From assembly GCA_008360955.1 (NCBI GenBank), contig LUCM01011127.1, forward strand, positions 70,462 through 134,461: DNA of 64,000 nt, written 5' to 3'. Shown here piece after piece: positions 26,301 through 41,300 of this stretch. The DNA comes from Fasciolopsis buskii. Lineage: Eukaryota; Platyhelminthes; Trematoda; Plagiorchiida; Fasciolidae. The translations under genes and the position numbers were made by a program. Numbering within the stretch: the stretch's first letter is position 1; every line of letters begins with the position of its first letter. The notes below the pieces were generated by a model, which saw only the letters and a list, made by a program, of their open reading frames with translations, had not been told where the DNA came from and ran no database searches.

Positions 26301-29300
26301 CACCAAAGTAAAATCTGCTGATCACAAAATCTGAAAATATATCGGAATGTGCAAATAACAAGCCTTTGGAGAAAAAAAGACTCGATTCATCACCTGAGGT
26401 TACAACCATATAAGGTAAGGAAATAATTATTACTATTAGCGTAAGATTTCCCCGGTGTATCAGTCAGAAAAATACAGACAATTTATTTTTTTTTGTGATA
26501 ACTTGAAAACATCACTGGAAATACTTTTCACTAATCCAGCGGAAAAATACACCGTGTAAATCGCATTCAATTCTGCACAAATAGACGAACAAACTGGGTA
26601 ACTTAATCATAAAGCATGTATTGAAAAGAACACAAAAACCGTATTTCCCAGTTTTACTCAAAAAATTGAACCTGCAGAAATTCAACTTGAGGTACAATAT
26701 CGGAACCGAATAATGAGCGTAGTGATCCCGGGGAAAATGATTTGCCATGTGATATGTTACGCGAAAATACGTACTTACCAAAACAGCGCTGTCAGTGAAA
26801 GTAATGATTGGCTTATGTTCTGGTTACTATGGCTAACTTTTAAAGTCAGTTTCCGATCAAATGACTTATTTTAGCGGTCGATTTTTTTCTTGCTGATGAG
26901 TGCATCACAAGCCGACATTCACAAAATCACAATCTACGAGAAACATTTTCACTGAAGTTTAACATTAGCACATCAATAGGACAGTATTCTTCCCGTTTAA
27001 TGATCAAGATTGTATATAAATGGCTTGTGGGAAATTCGTGACCATCTTACGGAAAATTGTTACCGCCTCTTGTTGAACTCCTTCGAATATTATCCCTAGT
27101 AGGGCGGACGCCCTTTATTTAACAACTATTTGAGCTACTCCAAACCACAGAGATCACGACTCTTTGTCCGCCTTGGTTGTTTTAAATTCACAATACGTTA
27201 CCAACCTGGATCGGGTCGCATTGTTGTGACTGACCATCATGTAAGCGCAGATTTCGTGACATTCATGCTTCCACTAGAGAGTGATGCCGTGTTGTACTGG
27301 AATGTAACGTCAAGTTTAGAGCTGCTACCACCTTATGCTGGTAGTTGAGTCACGCATATGACAAGCCTGCAGCTTCACGAGTTCGATCCTAATATGTTTT
27401 AACGTAATGGGCTGAGTACGAATTACTGAAAATGAGCTTGTTCGCCAGTTTTTGTTTTCTCCATAGTCCCAGTGGAAATTCTCAAATAATTGAACGAAGA
27501 TCTTGTAGCACAGGTTCAACTCAATGGTATTGGCTTGTTTGCTGAGCAGGTTAATTTAATTGCAAACGCATCATCACCAGTTGGAGGTAAAATCACCAGT
27601 GCTATGATACTGTAGACATAATATCAGCGCGGTCGCGTGCTCGCGGGCAAATTTTGTTCACGCATCCAGATACTACTTACACCATATATATATATATAGA
27701 ACAACTTTGAGCTATTCCCTAGAGCCACTGAATAAAATAAGTCGTATCCGTGTTCGAATGAATAATTTGTGCACAGCATGCTAACGAGCTAGCCAAATGG
27801 TCCGAAAAATGGGTTAAAATAAGTAAAATCCCTAATGACGAGGGGATGCAAATGTCAGGAAGATTTAAAAAAAATGAGGTAGACAAACACGCACTTCAAA
27901 AAATTCTCATCTTTGTTTTGTACGAACTACTACTCACTGCTTGATGCATCGGCCACAAGAGACCTTATATGAACGTATCCAAAGGACTTTCGACGGAGTG
28001 TTGTAGTCAACAATTTACTGATGATACGGCGTCGTCCAAAAACGTGGAATGATGACATGATGAAAGAAATGAAAATTTACGGTGAATCTACTGATCCTGA
28101 GATCTCGGACATAAACCTTTGTTCAAGAAGCTATATCGTTTCCTGGCAAGAAATAAACGCTAGAAAGAAAAAAATCAGAACAGCCGTTACGCTTGTCTAG
28201 TGATACGTTGCCTCATCTCTGTGATGGCGAAACTAGTACGTTTTCAGGACGCATCACAATTCGTATCTTCCGCTGATTCACAATAATATTGTTTGGCGGT
28301 AGGTAAAAATATTCTGTTGAAAATATCATGAACAATCAAGTTTTCAATGATACGTACGCAAACCATTAGACTAGATCATATTTGTCAAATATGGACTCGG
28401 ATTTCGAGGGGAGTAATGCGATAAATCGACGACAAAACTGGATTGGAATCCTAAATCAAATATGAATCAAGTTACTCCGTGGCAAAGCTTATCAACACTT
28501 CGGTTACACTAAGACCTCAAGTGGTTTCCGGGGTCTCTTAGTCTCGTGAATCTCGATTATTGCGATTCATGCCGTGAACCTCTGAGATTATTCGAAATAT
28601 TTACTCTATTACACCCAAACCAGAACAGATGGGAAATACGCGAAACTAAGCGCAACACGCTGTTCTTCTGAAGATACCTGTGATTCTAATGGTGGTCAAC
28701 CGGTTATCACCAGGACGTTTCAATCTGTGGGTGGTGGATTCGAATCCCTCCACCGTCGGTCGACTTCCAGGCAGGGCAGCCCTCTGTGGGCCGCGACCCT
28801 CTCCCTGAAAACGATGCATACTGTTGTTTCATTAATAAAGAAAATAAAAAATCAAAGTGTAGAAGAGATAAAGCGGCAATATCTCATGAAGAATTATACT
28901 AAGAATAAAAGCAATACGAAAAGAAAACAGGCAAGTCGAACGACTATGGAAAGGTGAGCATACCTTCGAACAGTGAAAACGGTCGATCAGCAACACGTGT
29001 GCGATTCTTCGTAAAATCCGTACACCATTCTGCGAACTAAAAAGAACAGGAAACATACAAGCAGAATCAATAAAATGACAATGACAGTTGAGGACACAAT
29101 GTTTATAAAAATGCTTCCATACTGAATACAAAAGAATAAATGTGGAAGATTTTGGCTACCTGCACGATCATCTCGAAATGGTTACAAACGAGCAACCGAT
29201 TAGTACAGTTCAATCCTCCCAACAATTGACTCAACATGTTTTTGTTCTGGTTTGATTGTGATTACATGGACAATTTCCAGAAAAGTGAGCATATGAGAGA

Positions 29301-32300
29301 AAAGAAAAGTCAGGAAAGTATAATATCAGTGATGATTAGACGCTTATCAAGAAAGGCTCCCAATGACTTTGATGCTTATTCGTTTTACCTAACATATCGA
29401 GACAGTGGATGGAATTCAGTGCTCATAAAAATAGATATATATGACATTGGTTTGTTCGCTGAGCAATTTGATTGCAAACGTTTCATCACCACTCGAGGTG
29501 ACTTCAATAATGCTATGATATTGTGGCGAACGTCTGGTTACCGTCGTCCGCCTGTCACACAGAAAACATGTGATCGACGCAACCCCGGCCGTGATGGAAA
29601 AGGGCTTGAGTGTCACGAGTACTCTCTTCTGGAGCACCGAATAACCAGTGGAAAACAATGCCTACGAGCATTTCGGATGGGATAGTTACCAAAATGTTTG
29701 TGGCGCTCTAAGGTCAAGATGTATCGCCCCTCTCGCACATCAATGCAAACGATGATTCACTACAGTCCTCAGGTATTCGCTTCTTTTCCAAAATCTGCCG
29801 TTGTCATTTGTTAACGCCAATGGTAAAATTAAGGGCTTCATCCATGGACAAGAATGACGACGACCTATTACGTCCATTGGTGTTATATCTATTTTCCAAA
29901 TCACCTGTATTCCTGAAGGATGCCTCTTCAGGAGACTTTTCCTCACTGCATAGCGTTAAACAACAGGGTGAGCTCCACTGCAAGCCGTCTTTCTTATCTT
30001 TTATCATTTAGTTTCTTCATTAATGAAGCAACACTGTATATCAGTTTCCGGGAAGTGGGCCATGGCCAACAGAGGGCTGCCATGTGGGGAAGTTGGCCGG
30101 CGTTCGAAGGATTCGAACCCGCGACCTTCCCGTCTAAACACCACGACCTTATTCGTTTGGCCACCGCCGGCTAAGAGATGAATATGCAAGGCGAACGGGA
30201 AGTGAATCTGTATGGATGGGAAAGGAAAAGATCGCCGTACTAGCCAATACATGAAACACACAATCTTACTGTACAAACCCTTAGAGATAGAAGGCAAGCC
30301 TTGATTAAATAAGAGGGAACTCTGAGCAGAAGACTGCTTATCCCTAATCACCTTGCTCGATATAATGGGAAGCACGGTTCTGAATACCTTGGGCTAGGAC
30401 CAAATACGTAGGCGATCGAGGATTGCTAGGGAATCCAGTCGTTGAGCCGGATAACGATCAATCAAACTAGTTAATTCTAACAAGAATCTGGCCGCAAGAT
30501 AACAATCATTTGGTAATTCGGAACCAGTCTGTTCGAATCTGTTACTCTTCAGCTGATACTACCAACAGACCACAAAATTGCCCACAGAGCTTCTAGGTAC
30601 GATTGGATATTCGGCTTGAGTTAAGCCGTACTGAATAGCTAGTCGGGTCACGGAAGTATTCAAGGGGGTCACATCGCGTCCAAGTACACTCTGATCGTGA
30701 CGAGACGTAAATTAGAAAAATTTTAAATTTCATCTGAAAGATTCTACGTTTTTTGTAATCTCCGAAACAGGAGGCATAAGTGGAGAGTTCATTGTGACTG
30801 GGGAAAATAAACAGTCCCCTAAAATGTTTTAACTAACGACCCGGGAGAAGCTCCTGAGAGAGAATCTGTCAGTTTACAACTGGATTTCAGGTTCTGAAAA
30901 AAGGACGGATCTGGGAGCATTTAAGAGAACAACTGACATCAAATATATTCATGGTTTCCGAGGCTCACTTGGTCTGAAGTCCCGCGGGGCACCTCCCGCT
31001 TGTTAGAATTAACTAGTTTGATTGATCGTTATCCGGCTCAACGACTGGATTCCCTAGCAATCCTCGATCGCCTACGTATTTGGTCCTAGCCCAAGGTATT
31101 CAGAACCGTGCTTCCCATTATATCGAGCAAGGTGATTAGGGATAAGCAGTCTTCTGCTCAGAGTTCCCTCTTATTTAATCAAGGCTTGCCTTCTATCTCT
31201 AAGGGTTTGTACAGTAAGATTGTGTGTTTCATGTATTGGCTAGTACGGCGATCTTTTCCTTTCCCATCCATACAGATTCACTTCCCGTTCGCCTTGCATA
31301 TTCATCTCTTAGCCGGCGGTGGCCAAACGAATAAGGTCGTGGTGTTTAGACGGGAAGGTCGCGGGTTCGAATCCTTCGAACGCCGGCCAACTTCCCCACA
31401 TGGCAGCCCTCTGTTGGCCATGGCCCACTTCCCGGAAACTGATATACAGTGTTGCTTCATTAATGAAGAAACTAAATGATAAAAGATAAGAAAGACGGCT
31501 TGCAGTGGAGCTCACCCTGTTGTTTAACGCTATGCAGTGAGGAAAAGTCTCGTAATAGAATTCAATCATCTAAATTACGTTATTCTGACCGAATACGAAA
31601 TTCGATAGACATTTTGCATGTTACCTTCATACAACAGAAGCTGATGGGTTGATCTGGTTGTAAATGAACAGTTTAATGTTTTAAATTCATCATTAGTAAA
31701 TTGCAATTGTTAATAAGCAAATCACACACTCACTACTAAGCGAGAACGGTCGCGTGCTACGCGCGTTGCTCTTAATATTGTGTATGTATTTTGTGATTTT
31801 CCTATGACAATATGCCACTTAGGCGTGCACAACTTCTGGTTTCTTTTTGATCAACTTCTTTCTAAAGAAGTCTTATTGAAAGCTTCACCTACTATGAACA
31901 AAGTAGCATTTTATAATGAAACCTTGAGATTCGATAAGAAATATCCTACCAGGAAAAGAAAAAAAATCTCACGATCGAACAGTAGAAATGTGAATTTTTC
32001 CATTCCAAAACGTGAACAAGTGGCCACTGCACTGTACTAAGGATACAACCGAAATGTTTACACACGGTCTCACCTTAGAGGCCCGATATAAATACATGCT
32101 GTTTCTTGTTCCTCGATATAAATCCAACAGACCGTAACCACTTCCGGCACTTCCGTGACAAATACCACAACCTTTATGTAACAGACCACGTTTCCAAATA
32201 GTATCACCAGCTTTTATTGCACGTTGCAAGTAACTTTCATCTTGAGTGATCTGAAAAGAAAAAAAGGAACAACACTAGCCGAAGAACCAATCAAACCGCG

Positions 32301-35300
32301 ACCTAACGTGGGTTTTCGAAAACTGACGCAGTTTTTTTCATTATCAAAAATGATATTGCAAGAAGAAAACGAATTGTATTCCCGAATTCCAATTCCTGGA
32401 TTTTGTATGACAAACCGATTGAGGAACCTATGATCTTCTAAAACGGGAACAATATAATCTTAAAATTTATAAAGAGAAGTAACATTGAAATTGTTTACCG
32501 AGGTAGTGATCCAAAAGCCGCATCTTTTCAAATGGGACAACTTAGTGTTCCAACCGATGCCTCATTACAGACTATCAATATGGATAAATATTCCATCAAA
32601 TCGATCTCATTTATGAAAATAACAACTTCCAATCCTGTGTACTTCATGATAGGTCTTGGAATCGTATCTAACATGGATAATTGTGAACAGTTCTATTTAA
32701 TGCTGCCTTGGGACCGACTAAGATTTTCGTACGTTTGTCGTGAGTGTAGTCAAAACCGTGATTAGTTGTCTTTAATCAGATGGAAATTGAGCGTCACTAG
32801 ATGAATGCTTCTCGCTCCGAACTTGTTTTCATTATCATGCCAACGGTTGAGTTGTGTGTTCGAGATTATCGAAATGGGTATTTGTTTGAGAATCGAATTT
32901 CACGTCTACACCAAAACACACGTCCGATAAAACTGCCTAATGACTGAAACACCCGACTCTTCCCATTTTTCCGTGCGAATCAAACTTATTGGCATTCGGG
33001 ATCACACAAAAAAAACAATTTGGTATGGACATTAGAATGTCTATCTATAACCAATCGCTTTTGCAAAACATGACATCCAATCAAATTTGTTTTGCCTATG
33101 AGACAAGTGAAAAAGGGCTGAAGTTCAACGAACATACGGATCGGAGAAATTTTACTTTAAGAATCGAGTACGCAAAACAAAATGGCACCTTATAAGCGGC
33201 AATCATCAAAGGAATCATTCCCGTGGCACCGTGACACCAGTGCACGAGCACGTCACGAGTCATAGAGTCCCCCAAACTTGAGGGCCAATTACCGGACGGC
33301 AACTGCAGTTGACTGAGCCAATTCACTGTGGGAATGATCAATTGTTCCATTGTATCAGATTGAATCACGTCCGGAAACAATTGATGAACCTGGTATTTCA
33401 CGTTTGCACAGGGATGAATATGTTACATAAAAGGATAGAATTTAGTGCATTCAAACGAGAATACTACGAACGAGGAATTAAGACTGTTCATTCAAAGATT
33501 AATATTGCATTCAGACTGCATACATCCACAGAATAAAAATTTTAGAAGGTAAGTCCTTCATCAAACTTGCATACTGATATTAAATAACCTGTAAAACGTA
33601 AAGGGTGTAGAATGTCAGTGCGTGCATAATGGTTGCGGTTCGCCGGTCCTAAGTAAAATGGAGGAAAATTGTTTAAGAGTTCTATTTTTTTATCTTTCAT
33701 CTGTTTACTTCTTTTAATAATGAAATGACAAAGTAAACAATCCACAGGAGAGATGAAGGAAATTTTCATATAAGTGACACTTTCCGGATAATGTAACTGT
33801 CGATGAGGATGTTCTTTGTGAGCCGTACTCGTTAATATAAGACGGGGTTTAATCGAGGCCATCTACCTTAGGTGACTCCCTAATCATTGATCTGCCATCC
33901 TAATCAATTCCCTGTTGTATACGCACAGTGGACCCGTCGGAATGTGGACGAGGCAATGACAATTGGATTGAGGTCCCTCCAGCGTAGGCAGACAACAGCT
34001 TCCAAACAAAATGCGACAACCTCCGATTGTCAAAAAGAAATTCAGCTGCACATTTTCTGGATCTATGTGCTACTGGTTGTCCAGAGATCAGCATTTTCCT
34101 CAGAATTATTTTCTCTAGGGACAGGGTTGATCATCAGAAACCAAGTAATGTATCTTACGTAACTGCGAATAGACGGACTAGGTGTGAATATAATCTGTGA
34201 AATTGCCAGATTTGATTGGATCATCCGAATCAATAACGTTTCGAACTGACCGCACCAAACTAGGATACAGTCTCGGGGTAATAGAAGTCGTCGCATACTG
34301 TTTAAATCTTCGTGTATCAACTGACGGTTACCCAGATTGAGAATAGCCAGGAGCCATATTGAAATCCTTGGGAGTCCGAGAATGATGCAGTAATAACCTT
34401 GTCATGAAGAAACTTTGGTTTTTCTTACCGCGAATCCATCATTTCTGTCAGTTTCAACTATACAGAAACCCAAAACTATGGACCATGTTGAAAAACAGCA
34501 TAATCGGTGACTTCCGATTCGTTGCCCGTCACACTGATGTACAGTTGTACGACATGATCATAGGCTGGAACCCAATCAAGTTTCAGGGATATCTTCTATT
34601 TTCGGTTTCCAGTTTCACTACTCAAGACCCTTTTCATACCGGTTCGCTGGAGAAACAATCTCGTAAAGGGATACTCTCAGGTTATTACGGCGTTTTACGG
34701 TTCCTACTTTTGCGTGTACTGTTTTGTGTTCTTCTGAGTGACATTCAACCTGAGGTTTCTTTCATCACGTTAGCTAAGTTCACTACTGCAAAGCACGGGT
34801 AGGAAGTTGACGATGCTTGTAGTGCAACAGGAATTGTTGAACGAATTGCCATTTATTAGATGCAATGCAACTTTTCGGTTTGTTGTGGTTTGTGGCTAAC
34901 AACCAACCAGTGGAACAGATGAACCGACAGAATTGAATCGTTATCACAATGAAAAGGAATCGATTCATTCTTTCTACCTCCAACAAAAATCCGGGGTTCA
35001 GTTAGGTGATTAAAATTTAATGGAATGAAACAATACGATGAGTAGTCTCATCTGGGTTGAGTAGGACCGAAATGCAAAAAGCTATCTCTTTATTTTAGAG
35101 CGTGTGTTATCCGCTTAAATTATTTTCTGTCTGACTTTGTATAGTAAAAATCCCCGCATATCTTGGCACTCTGGCCGGTACACTCGGAACTACTGTTGGG
35201 AATAGTTGAGCAGTAATGGATTCCGCGGAGACAGCAGTTACATCGAGGACTGCTGATGGTATCTTTTTGGGGGCGTTTCTAATCATTGCATTCATTCATC

Positions 35301-38300
35301 CAATCACTTGTCCACGAGGATACAGTTCTGTTCGAGATATAAACAATTACGCCTACCAAGTAGGACTGTTTTCGGAATAATCGCTCATTTTGGACAGAAA
35401 ATGTACACCAATGTCCAGAACATTTATCGAAAATAGCACAAGATGCAAACTGCGGATTTCGATCCAACGTAAAAGCCTAAACATAGTGTTATAGCTAGAG
35501 TTCCAGCTCACACATTATTTGAATTAATACGCGTCAGGAGCCGAACAATTTTCAAGTTTCCGATAGGGTCGGTCGAAATTCGGTTCTTACGTCTCTGGTA
35601 GATCGTAGTGATTTTTAAACCCACAAGAAACAAATTCCGAAGTTACCAACGAACTCCTGTGAGATTATACAATAAGAACGCAGGCCATGGGAATATTAAC
35701 AACATCGACAATGCCGATGCTAGTCCGTGGCCGCTTACTGGGTAGGCATAACCAAGCTTATTCACAACTAGCAATCAATATGATCGCCGCTTGCCGATCC
35801 ACAACCTGGGAACAGTTCGGACGGCACAGTGCCCTGTCCCCTTACGAAAGTTTCAGATTTAGTTTGTATAACCAATAAATCATACACCAACGTGCTCTGG
35901 TTTCGATGACTACCTCAAACCACCATCTGCTGAAACAGAATGAAAAAAAAGAATAGTGAAGATCGAAAGCAAAATAACAAACTGAATAATCACAGAGACG
36001 AACAAAGTCTTTGAATGCAAAAACGACACAGCCATATCACCTATTGTAACCAATTATTTCTTCGGATGGTGAATTCTGCGAATCGTTTTCCATGTCATCG
36101 ATTGACTACCCCGAACCACCTGCCTCGAATGACAGCGCACAACGAAGCAGTCATTCTGTGTCCCAACTACCTCAGCTTAACCTGATTCTGTGCCTGACTG
36201 GACCCCAGGACCCAGTACCTCGCGCTTAATCTCCGAGTTACTCACTAAATTTTCCTACCACATTCTACAAATACTATGAGAACGGCGTTCAAACACCTAA
36301 AGTCTTATATATTATGCTCTCAAAGCCCACTTTTTGGAGCCACAGGCCAATACCGACTTTACTACTGCTGAGCACAGTCGACCTCTGATCAATAACCTGA
36401 TGTCGCGTCGGCTCCACCGATACGTCCTATTAGTAAATGCCAATCGGACCTTCGGTATGCTCGATTACACTTCATCTGGTATACGACCACCAGGTGGGAT
36501 AGAACTAACCAAATAACTAAGTCTATCCACTTACCCAGTTGTTCCCCAACAAGAATCAGCCCTGCAATAGCATCTTACACTTCGAAGTACTAGCTAGTCG
36601 GCGAAGGACAACATTAGCGAGCAATTTGAATGCGATGCTTACTAGCCCAATTCCGCTTTGGTTTTCACATGAGGATTATTATTCAAAGTGGACCAAATGA
36701 TAGTAATATTGCAACACAAACACCGTGGGTAGTGAATTGTCGTCTTGAAAATCAAACATTCGAGTAAATAATTTCGCTTGTGGTTTTCAAAAAAACCTCT
36801 TTCGCGAAATTGCCAACCACGAAGTATTCTTCGTTGAAGCAACGCAAACACTTTTCTTAGGGAATTTTGCTAACCTTCGTTCTTCCGGTATAATAATCAT
36901 GCGAGATGTCACGAATATTTGCAATTCAGTCGTCAAATTTAAAAGAGAAAGAGGTCGCTTAACGCATTAATTAAGCCTAAATATTCACATTAACTAAATA
37001 CTTTTGCTGTTAGCGCATCACACCAGACGGGACAATAAGGTACGCCAAACAAATTTGAAACATCTTAAATTGGCAAACGCTGCCCCTTCGCAACGCGCAT
37101 GCAAGAGTCCATTTCTAGAATCACCCTTCGAAGCACAGATGCAACCTCGATCTCTCACATCACTTTTCGTGTGTCAGGTGGTCCAGTTTCGTTGTTACGC
37201 TTGCGTTAGGATTGTCCAGGCCACGAGAGCCAACGGTGTACTGTTAGACTAGACCACAGTCAACAGACGTTTGTACGGTTTGGCTAAAGAATTTTGCGTA
37301 TGCCTACTGCAATCAAGTGTAACGCCGATGCTTGTCTGTTGAGTGTGTGGATTCTTCCATCGACTGAAGCCAAAGATGAACTCGTCCTGATTGCTTCATC
37401 CGTTGTTCATAAGAAGCAATTTCAAGGGACAAGTTGGCTCTTTGAGGTGGCAGAAAGGCACATCGGAAGACAGCTTGCGGACCCAAACGATCGAGCCGAC
37501 AACAGCGAGCATCTTCGTCGGGTTTGTTTGCGCCATAGACTATTCCCGAAGAAAACAAACGTTTGTCAGACTGTGTGACGTCGAATCACTTGGCTGCCTC
37601 CCTCATCGTTACTGCTTTGGACTCTGATCGACTATATTGTCATTCCCAAAAGTGACGTGGACCAACCAAAGATTTACAATCAAACTGGTCGAAGCGTTTA
37701 GACCTACATCACGCTTTGTTTCGTACAGGTCTGTGTTTTACCTAGTCTGCAGTGACACCACCCTTCCCGCACAACTGATATTAGAAGATTATCTCCGACT
37801 TTAGTTCCAATCGGAGCTGTTATCGTCAAAACCAGGTGACCAAAATCCAAGCAAATAAAAGCGACAAATTGAGAAGCCAACCACGTAGTGTTATACTCCA
37901 CAGTATTCTGGTGGGTCCCTAAATGATAGATATCCTCGACCTAAGTTGCGCCACTAGGTGGTTACAGACCCGTGCCCTAGATGCCACATACGGCGCGTAA
38001 ATCCCTGAGACGTCAGAGATGCGGATGAAAAACGTTAGAAATGATTGTCAGTAGTGATCCGCATTCCAACCGGTACCAAAAACAGTGTTTTTTGCCACCT
38101 GATGTGTCTATGGGTTTCGTAAAAGAGAACAATCACCATTAAAGTGGTTAGGTATGATTAAAGCGATTTCAAATTTATCGGATCAGCAGCCGCGGACAAG
38201 CAGCGACATTGTCGACAGCGTAAAGAGTTTTCACCTGGCAGGTGTACTTCCAAAAAAAGTTCGCTGCTGGAGGTGCGAGGTGCAGCACACCATATAAATA

Positions 38301-41300
38301 ACGCCGTTTCCTCTTGTTGTGTCTCACCGACCCAACAAGGTTCACCAGAAAAGGCGCATAGACCGATCAATAGGTCACCGGCTTGCATGAAATAACGCTG
38401 TTACCCATGCCCCCAGATGGAAATTGTCGGTTTGTACCGTTCTCCGAGATAATCAATTGGTGGGAGATGAGTCACGTTGATCAGTCGTTAATTTGCTGAA
38501 AGAATATGGAAACCCCAAGTGAGTGCGTCGAGCTAAAATATCGCATTGGTATCCGCGAGTTAGCCCACTCGAAGGTTGAAGAGTTTAGGCGATAGGGTTA
38601 AATGTAGTACCCAATGCGGTTCTCGAGTTTGAAATATTTCCGCTTTTCCATAGTTCTTTTGTCTTGTTTTCTTGATTGTTCTTTTAGTGCTATTTAGTGC
38701 TGCGAGGTAGTAACAAAGGTTGATGATTTTACAGACTGAACTGGAGTTTGACACGATGTTTGACGGTGATAACTGGTACGATCAAACAGAGCAATCTGCG
38801 GCGTCCTTGTATTCAAAATCATTCGTGTTTTGCATGGTTATCGTTATTCACTGTCTTGCAATTGCTCCTAAAGTATTCTTCGTTCTTTTCCCTTCCGAGT
38901 GCACAGTACCAGGAGATAGCAGCTTAGAGCAGAGCACCGAGATATTGAGTTAATTGCCCCAATGATAGATTCGAATGAAACGAAATTCACCCAGTTTCAT
39001 TCTTGAAACCGTTCACACCATTTCGCGATTTGGTTCATCCATTTTCAGGCATCAGTATCTCGAAATGTCATTGAAGGGCAACCACTCCAAAAGAACAATG
39101 AAGGCGAAGGACCACGAAACAGGAGAGACCTCTTCGAATGTGGTGTATCCTATGCTTCACATTAAAAAATACACTCATGCGTTTCAAAACGATTCTACAC
39201 ATTCAGTATACATGATAAATACAGGATGGGAGCATCCAAAGTCAACGAAAAAAAGTCATTCCGGCAACGAATGGTTCCACTTTATGATTTATTAGGGAGA
39301 AAACGTAAGAGTACCCAAAACGGCATAATACCATGTGGAGTATTCACCAATCAGGTCATTTCGATCACTGGAAAAGTATAGGACTTGTTGAACACTCCGA
39401 GCCCGGCATAAAACGGAGCTCAACGTACGCATTAGTTCTTCCAACAATGCAGACAAAATTCTTTTAGCACGATATTCGTTCTGCTTATGCAGACGAACAC
39501 CGCGTATCCATGTGAATGTGAGTGGTGATCAAGATCGATTTTCAGTCTTTGGTTTTAAGACAGTGACAGCATCATTCATTCGCCCACTCACTCACTCACT
39601 CACTCACTCACTCACTCACTCACTCACTCACTCACTCACCCACTCATTCTCTCTCTCTGCATCTGTATATATATATATATATATATAAAGAGAGGGGGAG
39701 AGTTAGAGACAATAGCACCTTTCGTTTTTCGACAGTGTGCCATTTTCGAAAGGCTGATAAGAAATTGGGTACACCGATCCGGGGAGCCCCAGCAACCGAC
39801 CAAATAAGAATCACGGGAAGAAGGTCAACACAAGAGTAACAAACTCACTTTTAGCAATGTGAGTAATATGCCCGCAAATCCGTGAGCTCCGCCCAAATAG
39901 GCTTTATCATGCCAATCGAACATTAACGGTGGAATCGGCAAATCACGACGATTAGAGCGATGCATCAAAGCACGATATTGTCCGTCTACTTGGTACTGTT
40001 TTGCTCCACGAGCACCACTAAACAGAATGGCTTTCACAACCTACGAGAACGGTTGGCGATAGGAGAGCTCGATCAGAATAACTGCGAGACTCATGATTCA
40101 TAAATGAAAAAGTGAGTTATGTAGATAAACATGGTTGGAAATTACTTCGGACAAGGTAAGACAGATAAAATGGAGTAAACAAAACGTCCGCTCGTGATCA
40201 TTTCTACAGATTCAGCTAGCTAGATGACTCATCATATAACACATCGTTTTCGATCCACGTCATAACGCGGTCGAATCAAACGTTGCAGTCGATCCATAAT
40301 CCAGTCCGAGGAACTGAAAAAATCCCTAGGCAAGTGTAGACTTCAAAGTCACTAGTTTGCAATCGATTAGTCGAATCGACTGTAGGTATGTAAGAGACCA
40401 AAATAATAAGCTTCGAGTATGCTTCGTGGACTCGAATCTCATCACACTTGGTCAAATACTCATTCGGCAAACTTAATAAGACGGAAACGTCTTTGATGAG
40501 AATAGACTTTGTGTCCGAATCGTTCATCAAACGAAGCAACACAAAAGTGATCGGAAGGTAATGTTCCAGGTGAAGCAACATTACAGGCTGGTTTTTTTAT
40601 CAAGGACATGTATACAATCGCTAGTTGTGTTCCGTATGTAAGAAATCCATTTTATTGGACCATTCCTGATCAAATTAACGTTCCTAAAAACAACAAATAT
40701 TTTAGAGAGGGATAACAGAAAGAAAATTCTGACACATGTTACCCCCTGTATTATCTTAAAACGAGGTAACAAATCCACTTGGTAAAAATGTAAATTATGA
40801 AACCGGACAGCAACCTCACCGATGACACGATGTCTGTTGGTACAGAAATTCCCGCTGTGTGTAACACAATCAATGCATTCAAATAGCCGGTTCGACCGTA
40901 GAGTGCCTCATCTGGCATGCCCGAGTCTGCCGGGATGACAAATTCATGAGCTTGTAGGATCCTCTTCAGACACTCGTCAGCAGATGATTCAGCAGCCCTG
41001 GCTGTGCCAGGTTCTGATTCTGACCGGTAAGACAATGTGGCCAAGCATAAGGGCCCCACAGCACCGGTGAACACACTAACATTTTTGTATAGCCGACTTA
41101 GGTCCACATGTCTTAAACAGCGCCGAGCAATTTTCTGTGCAGTTTCTGCGGCCTGTTGACGTTGCTTTTGATCAAAATACGTATTGTCTGCCATAGACAA
41201 AATATGGAAGAAGTAGCCGATGCCTAAATAGGATAACCATGGTGTAAACATGAGCAGTTGACATAAAACACACCTGCTAACCCAGTATACATGGAAGTAT

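Noticed and set aside
26512..26600. Minus-strand IYTVYFSAGLV as a candidate LANCL last exon
   Set aside because: A much better match (GMAGTLYFLVD, with correct phase, acceptor and stop) was found at 23372-23293.
30004..31479. Two identical 123-codon frames in the inverted repeat arms, as possible duplicated genes
   Set aside because: The frame runs straight through a tRNA-derived SINE, and its identity simply reflects the identical arms. There is no family motif.
39585..39646. Regular CACT repeats as a CRISPR or structured array
   Set aside because: It is a simple tetranucleotide microsatellite with no spacers.
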